Shown here: positions 1-9,295 of the stretch, one piece after another
Numbering within the stretch: position 1 is the first letter of the stretch
Layout: each line of letters starts with the position of its first letter
Source of the DNA: Calliopum simillimum
Taxonomy: Eukaryota > Arthropoda > Insecta > Diptera > Lauxaniidae
Direction of reading: 5' to 3'
NCBI GenBank assembly: GCA_951812925.1
Contig: OX638370.1
Span: 26,589,964-26,653,963, forward strand
DNA length: 64,000 nucleotides
Made by a program: the position numbers and the translations under genes
The notes under the pieces: generated by a model
Seen by the model: the letters and a program-made list of their open reading frames with translations, nothing else
Databases searched by the model: none
Told to the model about the DNA's origin: nothing

Positions 1-674
1 ATTAATCAGGTAAAAATGAAAAAGAAATCAGTGAATATAAATATACTCCCAAATATTTAAAAGTAACAAATGGCACCCACTTATATCATCCTCAGTAATT
101 GGGTGCCATTTATTATTTTTGGTGTATACCGTACTAAAATGCCACGAAACGAATTAACATATTCACTCGTACATGTATTCACGCAACAAAGATATCAGCT
201 TCAAGTATTGAAACTGAAAGCGGTGCCATTTCAACGGGGGTGCCACACCTCCCTTGCTTATCCTATATATTATGAAGGCACCTAGACAGATAACAAGCCT
301 GAAAACAAAATTTTTCATATTTTTGAAAGTAACCGACGGAGATGAATGGCATTTGATACGTATTTATGTAAAGGGCATTGGGTAGCGGCGAACGAAGTCG
401 CTACCGGAAAACTATTCGACTGATTTTGAATTAAATCAAATTAAAATTTTTGATCTAGAGCAGGTTTCTTTGCGAAAAAATGGACGGTACGAAGTCCAAC
501 TCGGTATATTTCTGAAACAAATTGACACATATTGATTAGAGTTGATACACAGGGTGGGCAGAAATCAGAAGAACACCGAATAATTTTAGATTCTTGAGAC
601 TTTTTTTTGAAATTTTTTGAAATTTGCAAAACCAACGGAGTTATTTGAGCAGCTAATTTTAAAAGTAAGGCAAC
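1..674. other. AT-rich intergenic stretch
   Basis: No gene or recognisable element was seen. A short perfect inverted repeat (arms AAATGGCACCCA at 68-79 and its complement at 100-111, loop about 20 nt) could form a hairpin. A second GGTGCCA-containing stretch follows near 220-245. The open frame at 70-285 runs through this hairpin and has no recognisable protein features. Confidence 0.5.
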
Positions 675-825
675 GAGGCAAAAGTAATGTCATATGAACT
701 GGCTTAAATTTTGTTAGAAATATACAAAATTGGGCTCTGTTTCCACGAAAAGTGTAAAATTGATGGCATTAAGTTGATAAAATTATATCGGTTAAATAAC
801 TGCTCGGTTCACACATTGGCCTTTT
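675..825 (-). mobile_element. Tc1/mariner-type element, terminal remnant
   Basis: The stretch begins with GGCAAAAGTAATGTCAT, the terminal motif that recurs at about ten places in this window. Inside, the antisense matches the segment that follows a transposase stop codon at 3248-3440 (shared blocks around TATAATTTT and CAACTTAATGCCA). It is therefore the 3' end of the same family, without coding sequence. The inner boundary is approximate. Confidence 0.55.
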
Positions 826-1190
826 CCGGAACAATACTTTTATTCGAGAATTCAGAATACAAAGAAGTATACATATATTCCCACCATGGGTACATTTAAC
901 ATAAAAATAAAATAAATAAAAATAAAAATTATAATAAAATTTACATAATTCCGACCAGCGATTTTAAACTTACTTATATGGATTATAATGTGATAATGAG
1001 GCAGAGGAATATTTCCCATTTCAAACTTAATTTAATAAACACAATATTCCATAAAATTTGGCTTAAACACAATAAAATATAATTTTGGTAAATTTTTTCA
1101 CATTAAACAATATCAATCAATGTTCGTCTCTAAAAAAAAAAATAAAAAAAAATAAAAAAAATATAGAAAACTTAAGAACCAACCCCACTT
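826..1190. other. AT-rich stretch downstream of the CLASP-like gene
   Basis: Nothing coding was seen. On the minus strand this is the 3' flank of the gene ending at 1191. An ATTAAA-type signal near 1031 is the only candidate polyadenylation hexamer noticed. Confidence 0.4.
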
Positions 1191-1949
1191 TCATACGGAA
1201 AGTCTACGGTTCGTTCTACGCAATATATTGCGCAATCGTCTATTTATTATTGGATTATTAGCAATTGCCTTTGTTATGCGCTGTTCGCCCAATTTGCTGG
1301 AAAGTTTAAAGATGACACATGCAGCGACCAGTCTTATATTCTTCTCTGGATCATCAGTGGTACGTATTACAGTAGTCAAGATGTTGTCCAAATTTGCCCT
1401 CGAAAATAGCTTATGTTGACCAGCAACCTCCCATAGCAATTTCATAGCACACAAATTAGATGGATATTTGGCCGTGGCGATTAACGAATCGACAATTTTG
1501 ATGGTTTCAGTTACGGGCAAAGTGTCCGCAATGTTTCTGAAAAAAAGTTCTATGGCCTCTGTTGTTTCTTTGTCTTGATCATATGATAAAATGATGCGTA
1601 ACAATATTTCTTTATAATATGCTGTCCAAAAGGGTTTCATTGGCGTGCAGCGGAAAATCTTTTCTAAAACATCGAGTACCATAGAAAATTCCACAGATGT
1701 TGCAGCAAGTTTCAGAAGTATCATTAGCGTTTGGAATATCTTGCGAAAGTTTTTTATAGCCAGTTCACAATTTTCATAAGCTATGCATTCGTTGAAAGAC
1801 GCGAACGCTTGTTTGCGTTCCTCAATTGGGGTTTCGGGTGTAAGATCGCAGACGCGCTCAATGATTTCATTTTCATTGAGTATGCGATATTCGCTGGATT
1901 CGACTGGCAATATTTCTGGTTCTGAAATTGCAAAAAATAAATGTGACAT
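1191..1949 (-). CDS. CLASP (Orbit/Mast) C-terminal-domain-like protein A
   Basis: About 252 residues from the first ATG, with stop at 1191. The C-terminal half matches the last HEAT/TOG-like repeats of CLASP microtubule plus-end proteins as I remember them. The block LPVTETIKIV..LIATAKYPSNL corresponds to the CLASP block with a P-E-Q-C-I-K-V core followed by a Q-T-A-D-Y-P-I-N core. Further on, an R-x-V/A-C-V segment ends in a G-E-x-x-x-P/T-like helix pair. In CLASPs this region binds CLIP-family partners and kinetochore or cortical factors; here the N-terminal TOG domains and SxIP motifs are missing, so function is inferred. It aligns end to end with the gene at 3913-4764. A strong splice acceptor (TTTTTTGCAATTTCAG, cut before position 1921) lies just inside the 5' end. 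The true gene may therefore have an upstream exon, and the first ATG may lie within an intron. The open frame extends upstream to 2030 without a usable ATG. Confidence 0.72.
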   Translation of the reverse strand: MSHLFFAISEPEILPVESSEYRILNENEIIERVCDLTPETPIEERKQAFASFNECIAYENCELAIKNFRKIFQTLMILLKLAATSVEFSMVLDVLEKIFRCTPMKPFWTAYYKEILLRIILSYDQDKETTEAIELFFRNIADTLPVTETIKIVDSLIATAKYPSNLCAMKLLWEVAGQHKLFSRANLDNILTTVIRTTDDPEKNIRLVAACVIFKLSSKLGEQRITKAIANNPIINRRLRNILRRTNRRLSV

Positions 1950-3247
1950 TAATATGTTGTGGAGAAATGAATGGAAAATTAAAAAAAGCCCAAAAAGAAC
2001 CTCCCAATTGAAGAACCACCGCTTGCTCAATTAATTTTAGATTAGAATGTTTCCATTTTTGGCCAAGAAATCACACGTATTGCTTGGACGATTTTAGGCA
2101 TTTTTTGCTTTGTACACTTTTTACGTAAGATGCTTTCCTCTCGAGGAAAAAAAGATTTTGTTCTGCCACGGGCGTTCAAAAGCCAAAAACTTCCATGTAG
2201 CGTCCGAATCCCATCTTGAGTCATACATCATTTTAAAGCTTATAAATTATGCTTTAATTTAAAGTACTTTTAAAAAAAATCTAAGGGGCTTTTTTTAAAA
2301 AAAATTCAAAAGTATTTTTAAGAGTAAAAAATTTTGGTGAAAAAACATTTTTTTCACCAATAAATATTTTTTTATAAAAAGAACACTTCAAAATAAATGG
2401 GACCATTAACATAGATTTATCAATTTACAAACTTTAGTGAAAGCTATAAGTTTTTGAAAAACACCCTTTTCATGAAAATTACTAAAAACGCCATCTTCAA
2501 CACCCTGTATTTGAACAAGAAATGGTATTAGAACCAAATCCTCCCGGATTGTTGTTCTTGCACACCGGATCTACCATATTTTCAAATTTGAGCGAAATCG
2601 GAGACAAACAATTTTTTTTTTGGTACATTTGGCGTGGAGTGCTTCATATGTGAAATCACATATTCAAAATTTAGTTCGATTTTTCCCAAAATCATTTTAC
2701 ACTGAACTGAAGTATTTGATTCAAAAAATGCAATATTCAAATCTTCACCGGACACTGGTTTTATTTTGACACTGAGGTTCACTTTCTTGTTTTATCAGAG
2801 TTAAAACCTGATTCTAACAAATACTTCAGTGTACTGTATTGAACGTAAACAAATACTTGAGGTCAGTATAAACCGCGCGAATACAAAACTATAGTAAAAT
2901 TTAAGATATGGTAACACTTGCAAGTTGCAATGCATTGGTAAACCAGAACTGTTGTAGCTTTAATGCATTTTCGCTCGAGGGAGAGAGAGAGTAAGCATAA
3001 AGAAGAGGCACAAGAAGAGAGGCAAAAAATACTTTTGTAGAAAAAAGACAGATTTGTACATTTTATTGTTTTTTCTTCTTTCATATCGGGTTCAAGACAT
3101 AACGTATCTTGAAATGAAATGTCATAAAAATCCTAAAAGACGTCTTGTGCAGGACTTTAATTTCTACCGAGAACCGAAAACTCGCAGTTGGAGAAAAAAA
3201 TATGTATTTGTTTCAATCAAAAAATGATTACCAAATATTTGATGTAT
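1950..3247. other. stretch between gene A and transposon remnant
   Basis: No supported gene. It should contain the promoter, and possibly a first exon, of the minus-strand CLASP-like gene, but neither could be fixed. Minus-strand open frames at 2042-2224 (60 codons) and 2582-2782 (66 codons; no ATG at its start) showed no family resemblance. 2240-2400 is A/T homopolymer-rich. Confidence 0.4.
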
Positions 3248-3440
3248 GCAAAAGTAATGTCATAATGTGAATTTGCTGCCATTGCTGTTTTTACGAAAAG
3301 GTTACTTAAAAGTAAAAAACTGTTGGCATTAAGTTGTAAAAATAATATCGAACAAATGACCACCTCCCGAGTTGATGCTCAGTTGCGCTCGTTTTACGGG
3401 ACTCTGCACTGTTGCTCGCAAAACATCTGGCGCATTCACA
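3248..3440 (-). pseudogene. Tc1/mariner-type transposase C-terminal tail plus element end
   Basis: Reading the minus strand from about 3440 gives a transposase ending: a PDVLRATVQ..VKRAQ helix, then NSGGGHLFDIIF and a stop. This is the usual close of Tc1/mariner-group (IS630-type) transposases. It is followed by an untranslated tail and the terminal motif complementary to GCAAAAGTAATGTCATAATG at 3248. No catalytic part is present, so this is a 5'-truncated dead copy. The same tail is recognisable at 21.7 and 55.2 kb. Confidence 0.65.
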
Positions 3441-3476
3441 TTTTGATATTATTTTAGTCACTTTGTAAATCCAAGT

Positions 3477-3778
3477 GTGTCCCATAATTCGCGCAAGATT
3501 TAAATTTCATTTGTGTAATAAAGTGTTGCTAACCAAAAAAAGAAAACAGTTTAACAGCTGATAGTTAAAAGGTAGTAATGCAGCATTACACACGTTTTCA
3601 TTGAAGGGAAATATTTAACGCTACAACAACGAAATGAAGCTACATTTATGCAAAATGGTCATGGAAAATTTCTAAAAAAAATTTTTGTCCGCCCCAACTA
3701 AGCCACATAACCTAATTTCTTTATATGAATAAAATGAGTTTTCTTTAAAGTTCAAATCTTGCGTGAATTATGGGACAC
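3477..3778. mobile_element. MITE with about 28-bp terminal inverted repeats
   Basis: The left end GTGTCCCATAATTCGCGCAA is mirrored at the right end (3751-3778) with two mismatches over about 28 bp. The 302-bp interior has no open frame. No convincing target duplication was seen. It lies between the two CLASP-like genes, just downstream of gene B. Confidence 0.75.
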
Positions 3779-3912
3779 CCTTTAAAATTATTTAACTACC
3801 AAATACTTTAATTTGCCTATGCCATATATATAATTTGTTAATATGATATCAAATTATACTCTAAAACTTTTGATAAATTTCATTAATTTTTTTGAGCACT
3901 GCAGAATCTAGA

Positions 3913-4764
3913 CTACATATTAGATATGCTATCAACAACCCGCTTACCGCAAAAGAAGAAATGAATTTTGTCATAGTAATCCTTAACAATATACATGCTC
4001 TCTGGCAGCAGCTCTTCCAATTCCAGCTGAATTCTGTTTTTCGATGGACAAATGTCTGTATTCACATAGAGATCAACAAGTGCGTGAACACTCATTGTGC
4101 TGACCAAATTGCACTTGTCACGTGTGAGTGTCACTAAAGTGTCTTTAACCTTACGCACGTGACGCGGTGTCACCTGAACACCCCGCTGTATGGCCAATTC
4201 AGATAATAATTTCAAACTCCATAGAAGACGATCGTAATCTTTGATATCCTCATATTCAGTTAACAAATAACCACGTATTGTGTTAATGGTCTTCTCAATT
4301 GGTAATACGACTGCAATGTTTTTCAGTGTAAATGGGAGCATTGCTGTTGGCTTGTTATCAAAATGAAAGCTACAAAGTAAAAGTCTTAAAATTTTTCCTA
4401 TCAACGGTGGCCAACTTGTTGCCAATTCTTCGGTCAGCAATATGTGTTCGAGCAGCTGTAAAACTATTGAGGAGATTTCGTTCCAAAAGCATCGCTTTTG
4501 CAAATCTTCCAAGGCGGCCACAATAACTGGAAGCTCCGCTCGGACGCGTACACAATTCCCGAATGCTATGCAGGCGTATAAATATTTGAGGTTAGTTATG
4601 ATGCCGCCTACAGAACTGACATGGGGTATATGTACGACGTTGTTGATGATTTGCCCTTCAGTTAAGTCATCTTCAAACACGAGTTCGTAAAAAACCTCGT
4701 CAGTCAATATTTTATACCATAAATTGGTTCTTGTCATTTGGCAGCAGCAATCCGTTAAATTCAT
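3913..4764 (-). CDS. CLASP (Orbit/Mast) C-terminal-domain-like protein B
   Basis: 283 codons in one exon. The ATG at 4764 has an A-rich upstream context (TAAATAAAAAATG), which suits a fly start, and there is no in-frame upstream ATG. The protein is all-helical in appearance. It aligns with gene A throughout: N-terminal LTEGQIINNV with A's NENEIIERV; AFGNC with AYENC; KNIAVVLPIEKTINTI with A's RNIADTLPVTETIKIV; and the closing VSTMSVHALVDLYVN block. Through A it joins the C-terminal HEAT/TOG-like domain of CLASPs. It is more divergent from CLASP than A is. An N-terminal CCC and basic residues are unremarkable. There is no signal peptide or membrane segment. It could act as a free CLASP tail that competes for CLIP-type partners, but that is inference. 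Its intact length argues for selection or recent origin. A MITE end lies about 135 bp past the stop. Confidence 0.72.
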   Translation of the reverse strand: MNLTDCCCQMTRTNLWYKILTDEVFYELVFEDDLTEGQIINNVVHIPHVSSVGGIITNLKYLYACIAFGNCVRVRAELPVIVAALEDLQKRCFWNEISSIVLQLLEHILLTEELATSWPPLIGKILRLLLCSFHFDNKPTAMLPFTLKNIAVVLPIEKTINTIRGYLLTEYEDIKDYDRLLWSLKLLSELAIQRGVQVTPRHVRKVKDTLVTLTRDKCNLVSTMSVHALVDLYVNTDICPSKNRIQLELEELLPESMYIVKDYYDKIHFFFCGKRVVDSISNM

Positions 4765-4974
4765 TTTTTATTTAGAGATTTTTGTTTACACTTCCCGACT
4801 GAATTGAATTTACTTGAAATTTCAATGGCTTTGTTTAACATTTAATACGCAGAAACTTCCAAGATTTGCACGAACAAGCGGTAAACTATATACATACATA
4901 CAGATTAGACTGATTCAGAAAAAAAAAAAATAACAATTTGGAAGAATTTGTATGTTTTGGTCCATTGCAGGTAT

Positions 4975-5436
4975 TTTAACGTTTTCGATACTTTTGGACT
5001 TTTACCGATATTTTAGATGTTTTTCGATACTTTAAGACTTTTAACAATTTCTTCGATATATTTTGACATATTTCGACACTTTTGGTCTATTACCGATAGA
5101 TGTTTTTCGATTTTTTTGGACTTTTAACGATATTTTAGATGTTTTTGGTTACAATTTTTTAGTTGTGTATCGATATCTTTGAACTTTTACCGATATTTTA
5201 GATATTTTCGTTATTTTGTACTTTTACCAATTTTTTCACTATATTTCAATATTTTTCTATAATTTTGGAATTTTACCGATATTTTTCGATACTTTATGAC
5301 TCCGACGTGTTTCAATATTTTTCGATGCATATGATTTTTTTTCGATACTTTTGGACTTTTACCGATTTATTTCAATATTTTTGGATACTTTTATTGTCTT
5401 ACCTGTATTTTAGATGTTGTTTCGTTAAGCTTAAAC
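4975..5436. repeat. degenerate tandem array, left part
   Basis: Imperfect units of roughly 35-45 bp built on TTTTCGATACTTTTGGACTT and TTTACCGATATTTTAGATG. The array resumes at 6807 after an inserted transposon. No coding potential is credible. Confidence 0.7.
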
Positions 5437-5440
5437 TTAT

Positions 5441-6802
5441 CACGGGGGTTCAAAACATTTTTTAACCCTCAAGTTGCATCACTCGGAAAGTTTTTATATT
5501 TTCGTGTTCAGGGTACTTTCCTTATCACATAAAAAAAAAATTAAGAAAATCCGTCGGGCGCTTTTTTTTTAAATCGAATTTTCCGTTTTTGACAAAGTTG
5601 AGTTAAGTCAAAAATAACATGCGAAAACTAAAATCAATAAAAAGGAACACGAATAGTCATTTCTAACTAACTTTTGGATGCTGAATTTAAATCCGTTAAC
5701 AAAATCGATCTATCGCTACAGAATTTTGAGATATCCTAACCCAAAAATTACCAAAATATAAGATTTTTCGTGACTTTTTCCTACTTTTGAGGTTATGTAA
5801 CACGACAGTGTAATACTTTGTCATAAAACCTATTATGTTAGTCAAAAGCACATATCTTTGCGTACAAAACTCTTTTCAAATTATATCAATATCCTTTTTT
5901 TTCTTGGAGTTATCCTAACCTAAAAATTTAAAAAGATATAAAAACAAGTTTTTTGTCTACGTTGGAGGCTGCATAGAGAACGCACGAAATTTTTTTGGTC
6001 TTTTATACAAACTGCATCACTTATAATCATTTATTGTCTTCAAAATGAGCTATCAAATAGTCATCAACGATTTTTCTATACAAAGTTATGAGCTCTTTAA
6101 AATGACATCAAGAAACACAAAAACGTTATGCCAAAACAAGTAATACACTGAAGCTAAAAAGTTAGTTTGCTTAAAATTGTTGTGACGAAGTAGGGAAAAT
6201 TTGTAGGTGACCACTCGATGGCTGATTTTGAAGACGAGGGATTGTAGTAAGTAATTCAGTTAGTATAGAAGAGCAGAAAAATTTCGTGCGTTCTCTATGT
6301 AGCCTTCAACGTAGTCGAAAATCTTGTTTTTGTTTCTTTTTAAATTTTTAGGTTAGGATAACTCCAAGAAAAAAAAAGATATTGATATTATTTAAAAAGA
6401 GTTTTGTAGACAAAGATATGTTCTTTTAACTAACATAACAAGTTTTATGACAAAGTATTACACTGTCGTGTTACCTAACCTCAAAAGTAGGAAAAAATCA
6501 CGAAAATTCTTATATTTTGTTAATTTTTGGGTTAGGATATCTCAAAATTCTGAAGCGATAGATCGATTTTGTTATTGGATTTGAGTTCAGCATCCAAAAG
6601 TTAGTTAGAAATGACTATTCGTGTTCCTTTTTATTGATTTTAGTTTTCGCATGTTATTTTTGACTTAACTCAACTTTGCCAAAAACGGAAATTTTTTTAA
6701 TTTTTTTTTTTTATGTGATAAGGAAAGTACCCTGAACACGAAAATATAAAAACTTTCCGAGTGATGCAACTTGAGGGTTAAAAAATGTTTTGAACCCCCG
6801 TG
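5441..6802. mobile_element. long-inverted-repeat DNA transposon, non-autonomous
   Basis: 1362 bp. The two arms, each roughly 550 bp, are inverted copies with scattered mismatches. They begin CACGGGGGTTCAAAACATTT and meet across a centre of about 250 bp near 6000-6270. The element is flanked by TTAT at 5437-5440 and TTAT at 6803-6806, a clean 4-bp target duplication. The interior carries no transposase. CAC termini with 4-bp duplications are known for Chapaev elements of the CMC group; that assignment is inference. It interrupts the tandem array on both sides. Confidence 0.85.
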
Positions 6803-6806
6803 TTAT

Positions 6807-7190
6807 ACCAATTTTATAGTTGTTTATCGATATCTTCGGACTTTTACCGGTATTTTAAATGTTTTTCGTTACACTTGGACTTTACCAAGTTTTTAGTTGT
6901 TTATCGATAAATTTTGACTTTTACCGATATTTTACACGTTTTTCGATATTTTACCAATTTCTTCACTGTATTTCAATATTATTCGATAGTTTTGGAACTT
7001 TACCGATACTTTTCGATACTTTTGGACTACAATGTCATTCAATATGTTTCGATATATTTGAAATTTTTCCGATATTTAAGATGTTTTTCGATATTTTGGA
7101 CGTTTACCGATTTCTTTACTGTATTTTAATACTTTTCGATAATTATGGAATTTTACCGATATTTTTCGATACTTTTGGAAATTTATTTTA
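6807..7190. repeat. degenerate tandem array, right part
   Basis: Continuation of the 4975-5436 array, with the same TTTTACCGATATTTT and TTTTTCGATA motifs. The open frames of up to 110 codons here simply read through the repeat. Confidence 0.7.
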
Positions 7191-7320
7191 GAAAAATAGT
7201 TGTCCTTATTATGTTTCCTTAGTGTTTTTTGGCTTAAAAAACGCATTTTTATTATTAAGCAATTTGTTGTTTTTGCTTTCTTCGAATAACCCCCAGTGAA
7301 GCATTTAGTGAGTCTATAAA

Positions 7321-7490
7321 CGGACAAAAGTAATGTTAACATATTATGTGCCATAATAACCGATTATTTCACCGATATAATTTTTCCAACAAATCTACAT
7401 CATTACATAAATTTCCTGTGAAAACAAAACCCAATTTTATTCATTTCTAACAGAATGCCAGCCACTTCATGTTATGACATTACTTTTCCT
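7321..7490. mobile_element. Tc1/mariner-type MITE
   Basis: The left end GGACAAAAGTAATGTTAACA and right end TATGACATTACTTTTCC are inverted copies of the family terminus. The interior retains the CCGATTATTTCACCGATATAAT and GAAAACAAAACCC blocks seen at 33.6 kb. The LTR retrotransposon begins 3 bp beyond its right end. Confidence 0.65.
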
Positions 7491-7702
7491 TCTGTAACGT
7501 CCCGAATGACGTCACAATATTATAAAATATAATATAATAAATATATGATAAAACAAACAAACAAAAACCTAAAACAATTAAAAACAATAACCACCGCCAC
7601 ATTAATTAATTCATGTGCATGAAAGCAACAACAAATATACTATTGCCACACATATGCACACACACAATGAAAATTACAAACCCGTCTGGTCGCGGCTCGC
7701 GA

Positions 7703-7710
7703 CTATAAAA
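7703..7710 (+). promoter_or_regulatory. LTR promoter TATA box
   Basis: CTATAAAA follows a GC-rich stretch (GTCGCGGCTCGCGA). About 30 bp downstream, GGCAGTCACAGCC is a plausible initiator. The copy in the 3' LTR lies at 11360-11367. Confidence 0.6.
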
Positions 7711-7850
7711 GCACGAATGCAAACACAGAAGGCAGGCAGTCACAGCCAGACAACCGATGCGAACACATCAATTGCCAAGCACTTGATAGAAGTAGCAATC
7801 GAAGAATTGTTTAATTGTGCAAAGGCCTCGTATATACTAGGTATCGTAGG

Positions 7851-8999
7851 GTAGTTAGTTTTCACGTAGCGGCCTGGAAGATTTATTATAATCTACCACA
7901 TAGGCCTCCTGGCACCTTAAGTGACAGAGACATTATCCTACTGCACTGGAAACTTTTTATAGTATCCATATAGTGTACGTAGCAACCAGGAAGACTTATT
8001 ATAGTCTTCCACGAAGGTTTCCTGGGCACCTTAAGTGACCAGAGTAAAGTAGCTACGGTGCTGGACACTTTTTATAGTATCCTTATAGTATCCGTAGTCT
8101 TAGGGTAGTTAGTTTACACGTAGCGGCCTGGAAGATTTATTATAATCTGCCACATAGGCCTCCTGCCACCTTAAGTGACAGAGACATTATCCTACTGCAC
8201 TGGACACTTTTTATAGTATCCATATAGTGTACGTAGCAACCAGGAAGTCTTATTATAGTCTTCCACTAAGGTTTCCTGGGCACCCTAAGTGACCAGAGTA
8301 AAGTAGCTACGGTGCTGGACACTTTTTATAGTATCCTTATAGTAGCCGTAGTATTAGAGTAGTTAGTTTACACGTAGCGGCCTGGAAGATTTATTATAAT
8401 CTGCCACATAGGCCTCCTGGCACCTTAAGTGACAGAGACATTATCCTACTGCACTGGAAACTTTTTATAGTATCCATATAGTGTACGTAGCAACCAGGAA
8501 GACTTATTATAGTCTTCCACGAAGGTTTCCTGGGCACCTTAAGTGACCAGAGTAAAGTAGCTACGGTGCTGGACACTTTTTATAGTATCCTTATAGTAGC
8601 CGTAGTATTAGAGTAGTTAGTTTACACGTAGCGGCCTGGAAGATTTATTATAATCTGCCACATAGGCCTCCTGGCACCTTAAGTGACAGAGACATTATCC
8701 TACTGCACTGGATACTTTTTATAGTATCCATATAGTGTACGTAGCAACCAGGAAGACTTATTATAGTCTTCCACTAAGGTTTCCTGGGCACCTTAAGTGA
8801 CCAGAGTAAAGTAGCTACGGTGCTGGACACTTTTTATAGTATCCTTATAGTATCCGTAGTCTTAGGGTAGTTAGTTTACACGTAGCGGCCTGGAAGATTT
8901 ATTATAATCTGCCACATAGGCCTCCTGGCACCTTAAGTGACCAGAGTATTTACCCACGGTGCTGGACACTTGTTAAAGTATCCATATAGTACCCGTAGT
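7851..8999 (+). repeat. 254-bp tandem array inside the 5' LTR
   Basis: Units start at 7851, 8105, 8359, 8613 and 8867 (GTAGTTAGTTTWCACGTAGC), a spacing of exactly 254 bp. The fifth is about half length. Each unit is itself two related halves of about 127 bp, both with a GGAAGAYTTATTATARTCT core, a CACCTTAAGTGAC motif and a CTTTTTATAGTATCC end. The same array is repeated in the 3' LTR (11508-12656). The 60-codon minus-strand frames here are repeat shadows. Confidence 0.92.
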
Positions 9000-9295
9000 C
9001 ACTAAAATATAATCTTTGGAAATACTCTTCCATCAGTGATCCGGCCAAAGGATCAAGGAATCCAAGCAAGGACAGCATTCACCGAAAGGAGATTCAGCCA
9101 GCCGCGCGCTCAAAAACTAATATAAAATTGATATAATTATAAATAATAGACAGCAATAAAAATAAATGAATTGTAATTGAAAAAGAACACTAAATAAAAA
9201 ATATTTTGTAAACTAAAAGTTTTGGATTGTCTTTTAGTCTGACCCTGGACACCGCTGACGCCTACCTCAGCTCTATACCAAAACAATCGTTACAA

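Larger units (their letters stand above)
7493..9294 (+). repeat. 5' LTR
   Basis: 1802 bp, long for a fly element. It contains a TATA box, a large internal tandem array (7851-8999) lying in the presumed R region, and AATAAA signals near 9160-9200 ahead of the U5-like end. The 5' and 3' ends form the short inverted pair TGTAACG/CGTTACA. A small CRE-like TGACGTCA lies about 14 bp from the left end. Confidence 0.93.

Noticed and set aside
68..111. microRNA-like hairpin
   Set aside because: The stem is only 12 bp with a 20-nt loop, too short for a miRNA precursor.
7615..7854. 79-codon frame in the LTR, repeated at 11272
   Set aside because: It overlaps the TATA box and transcription start region of the LTR, has no domain, and is present only because both LTRs are identical.
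7886..8576. Identical 60-codon minus-strand frames, also at 11543 and 12051
   Set aside because: Copies of one reading of the 254-bp LTR repeat.
7851..8999. CRISPR-like regular direct repeats
   Set aside because: The units are 254 bp with no spacers, sit inside an LTR, and the genome is eukaryotic.
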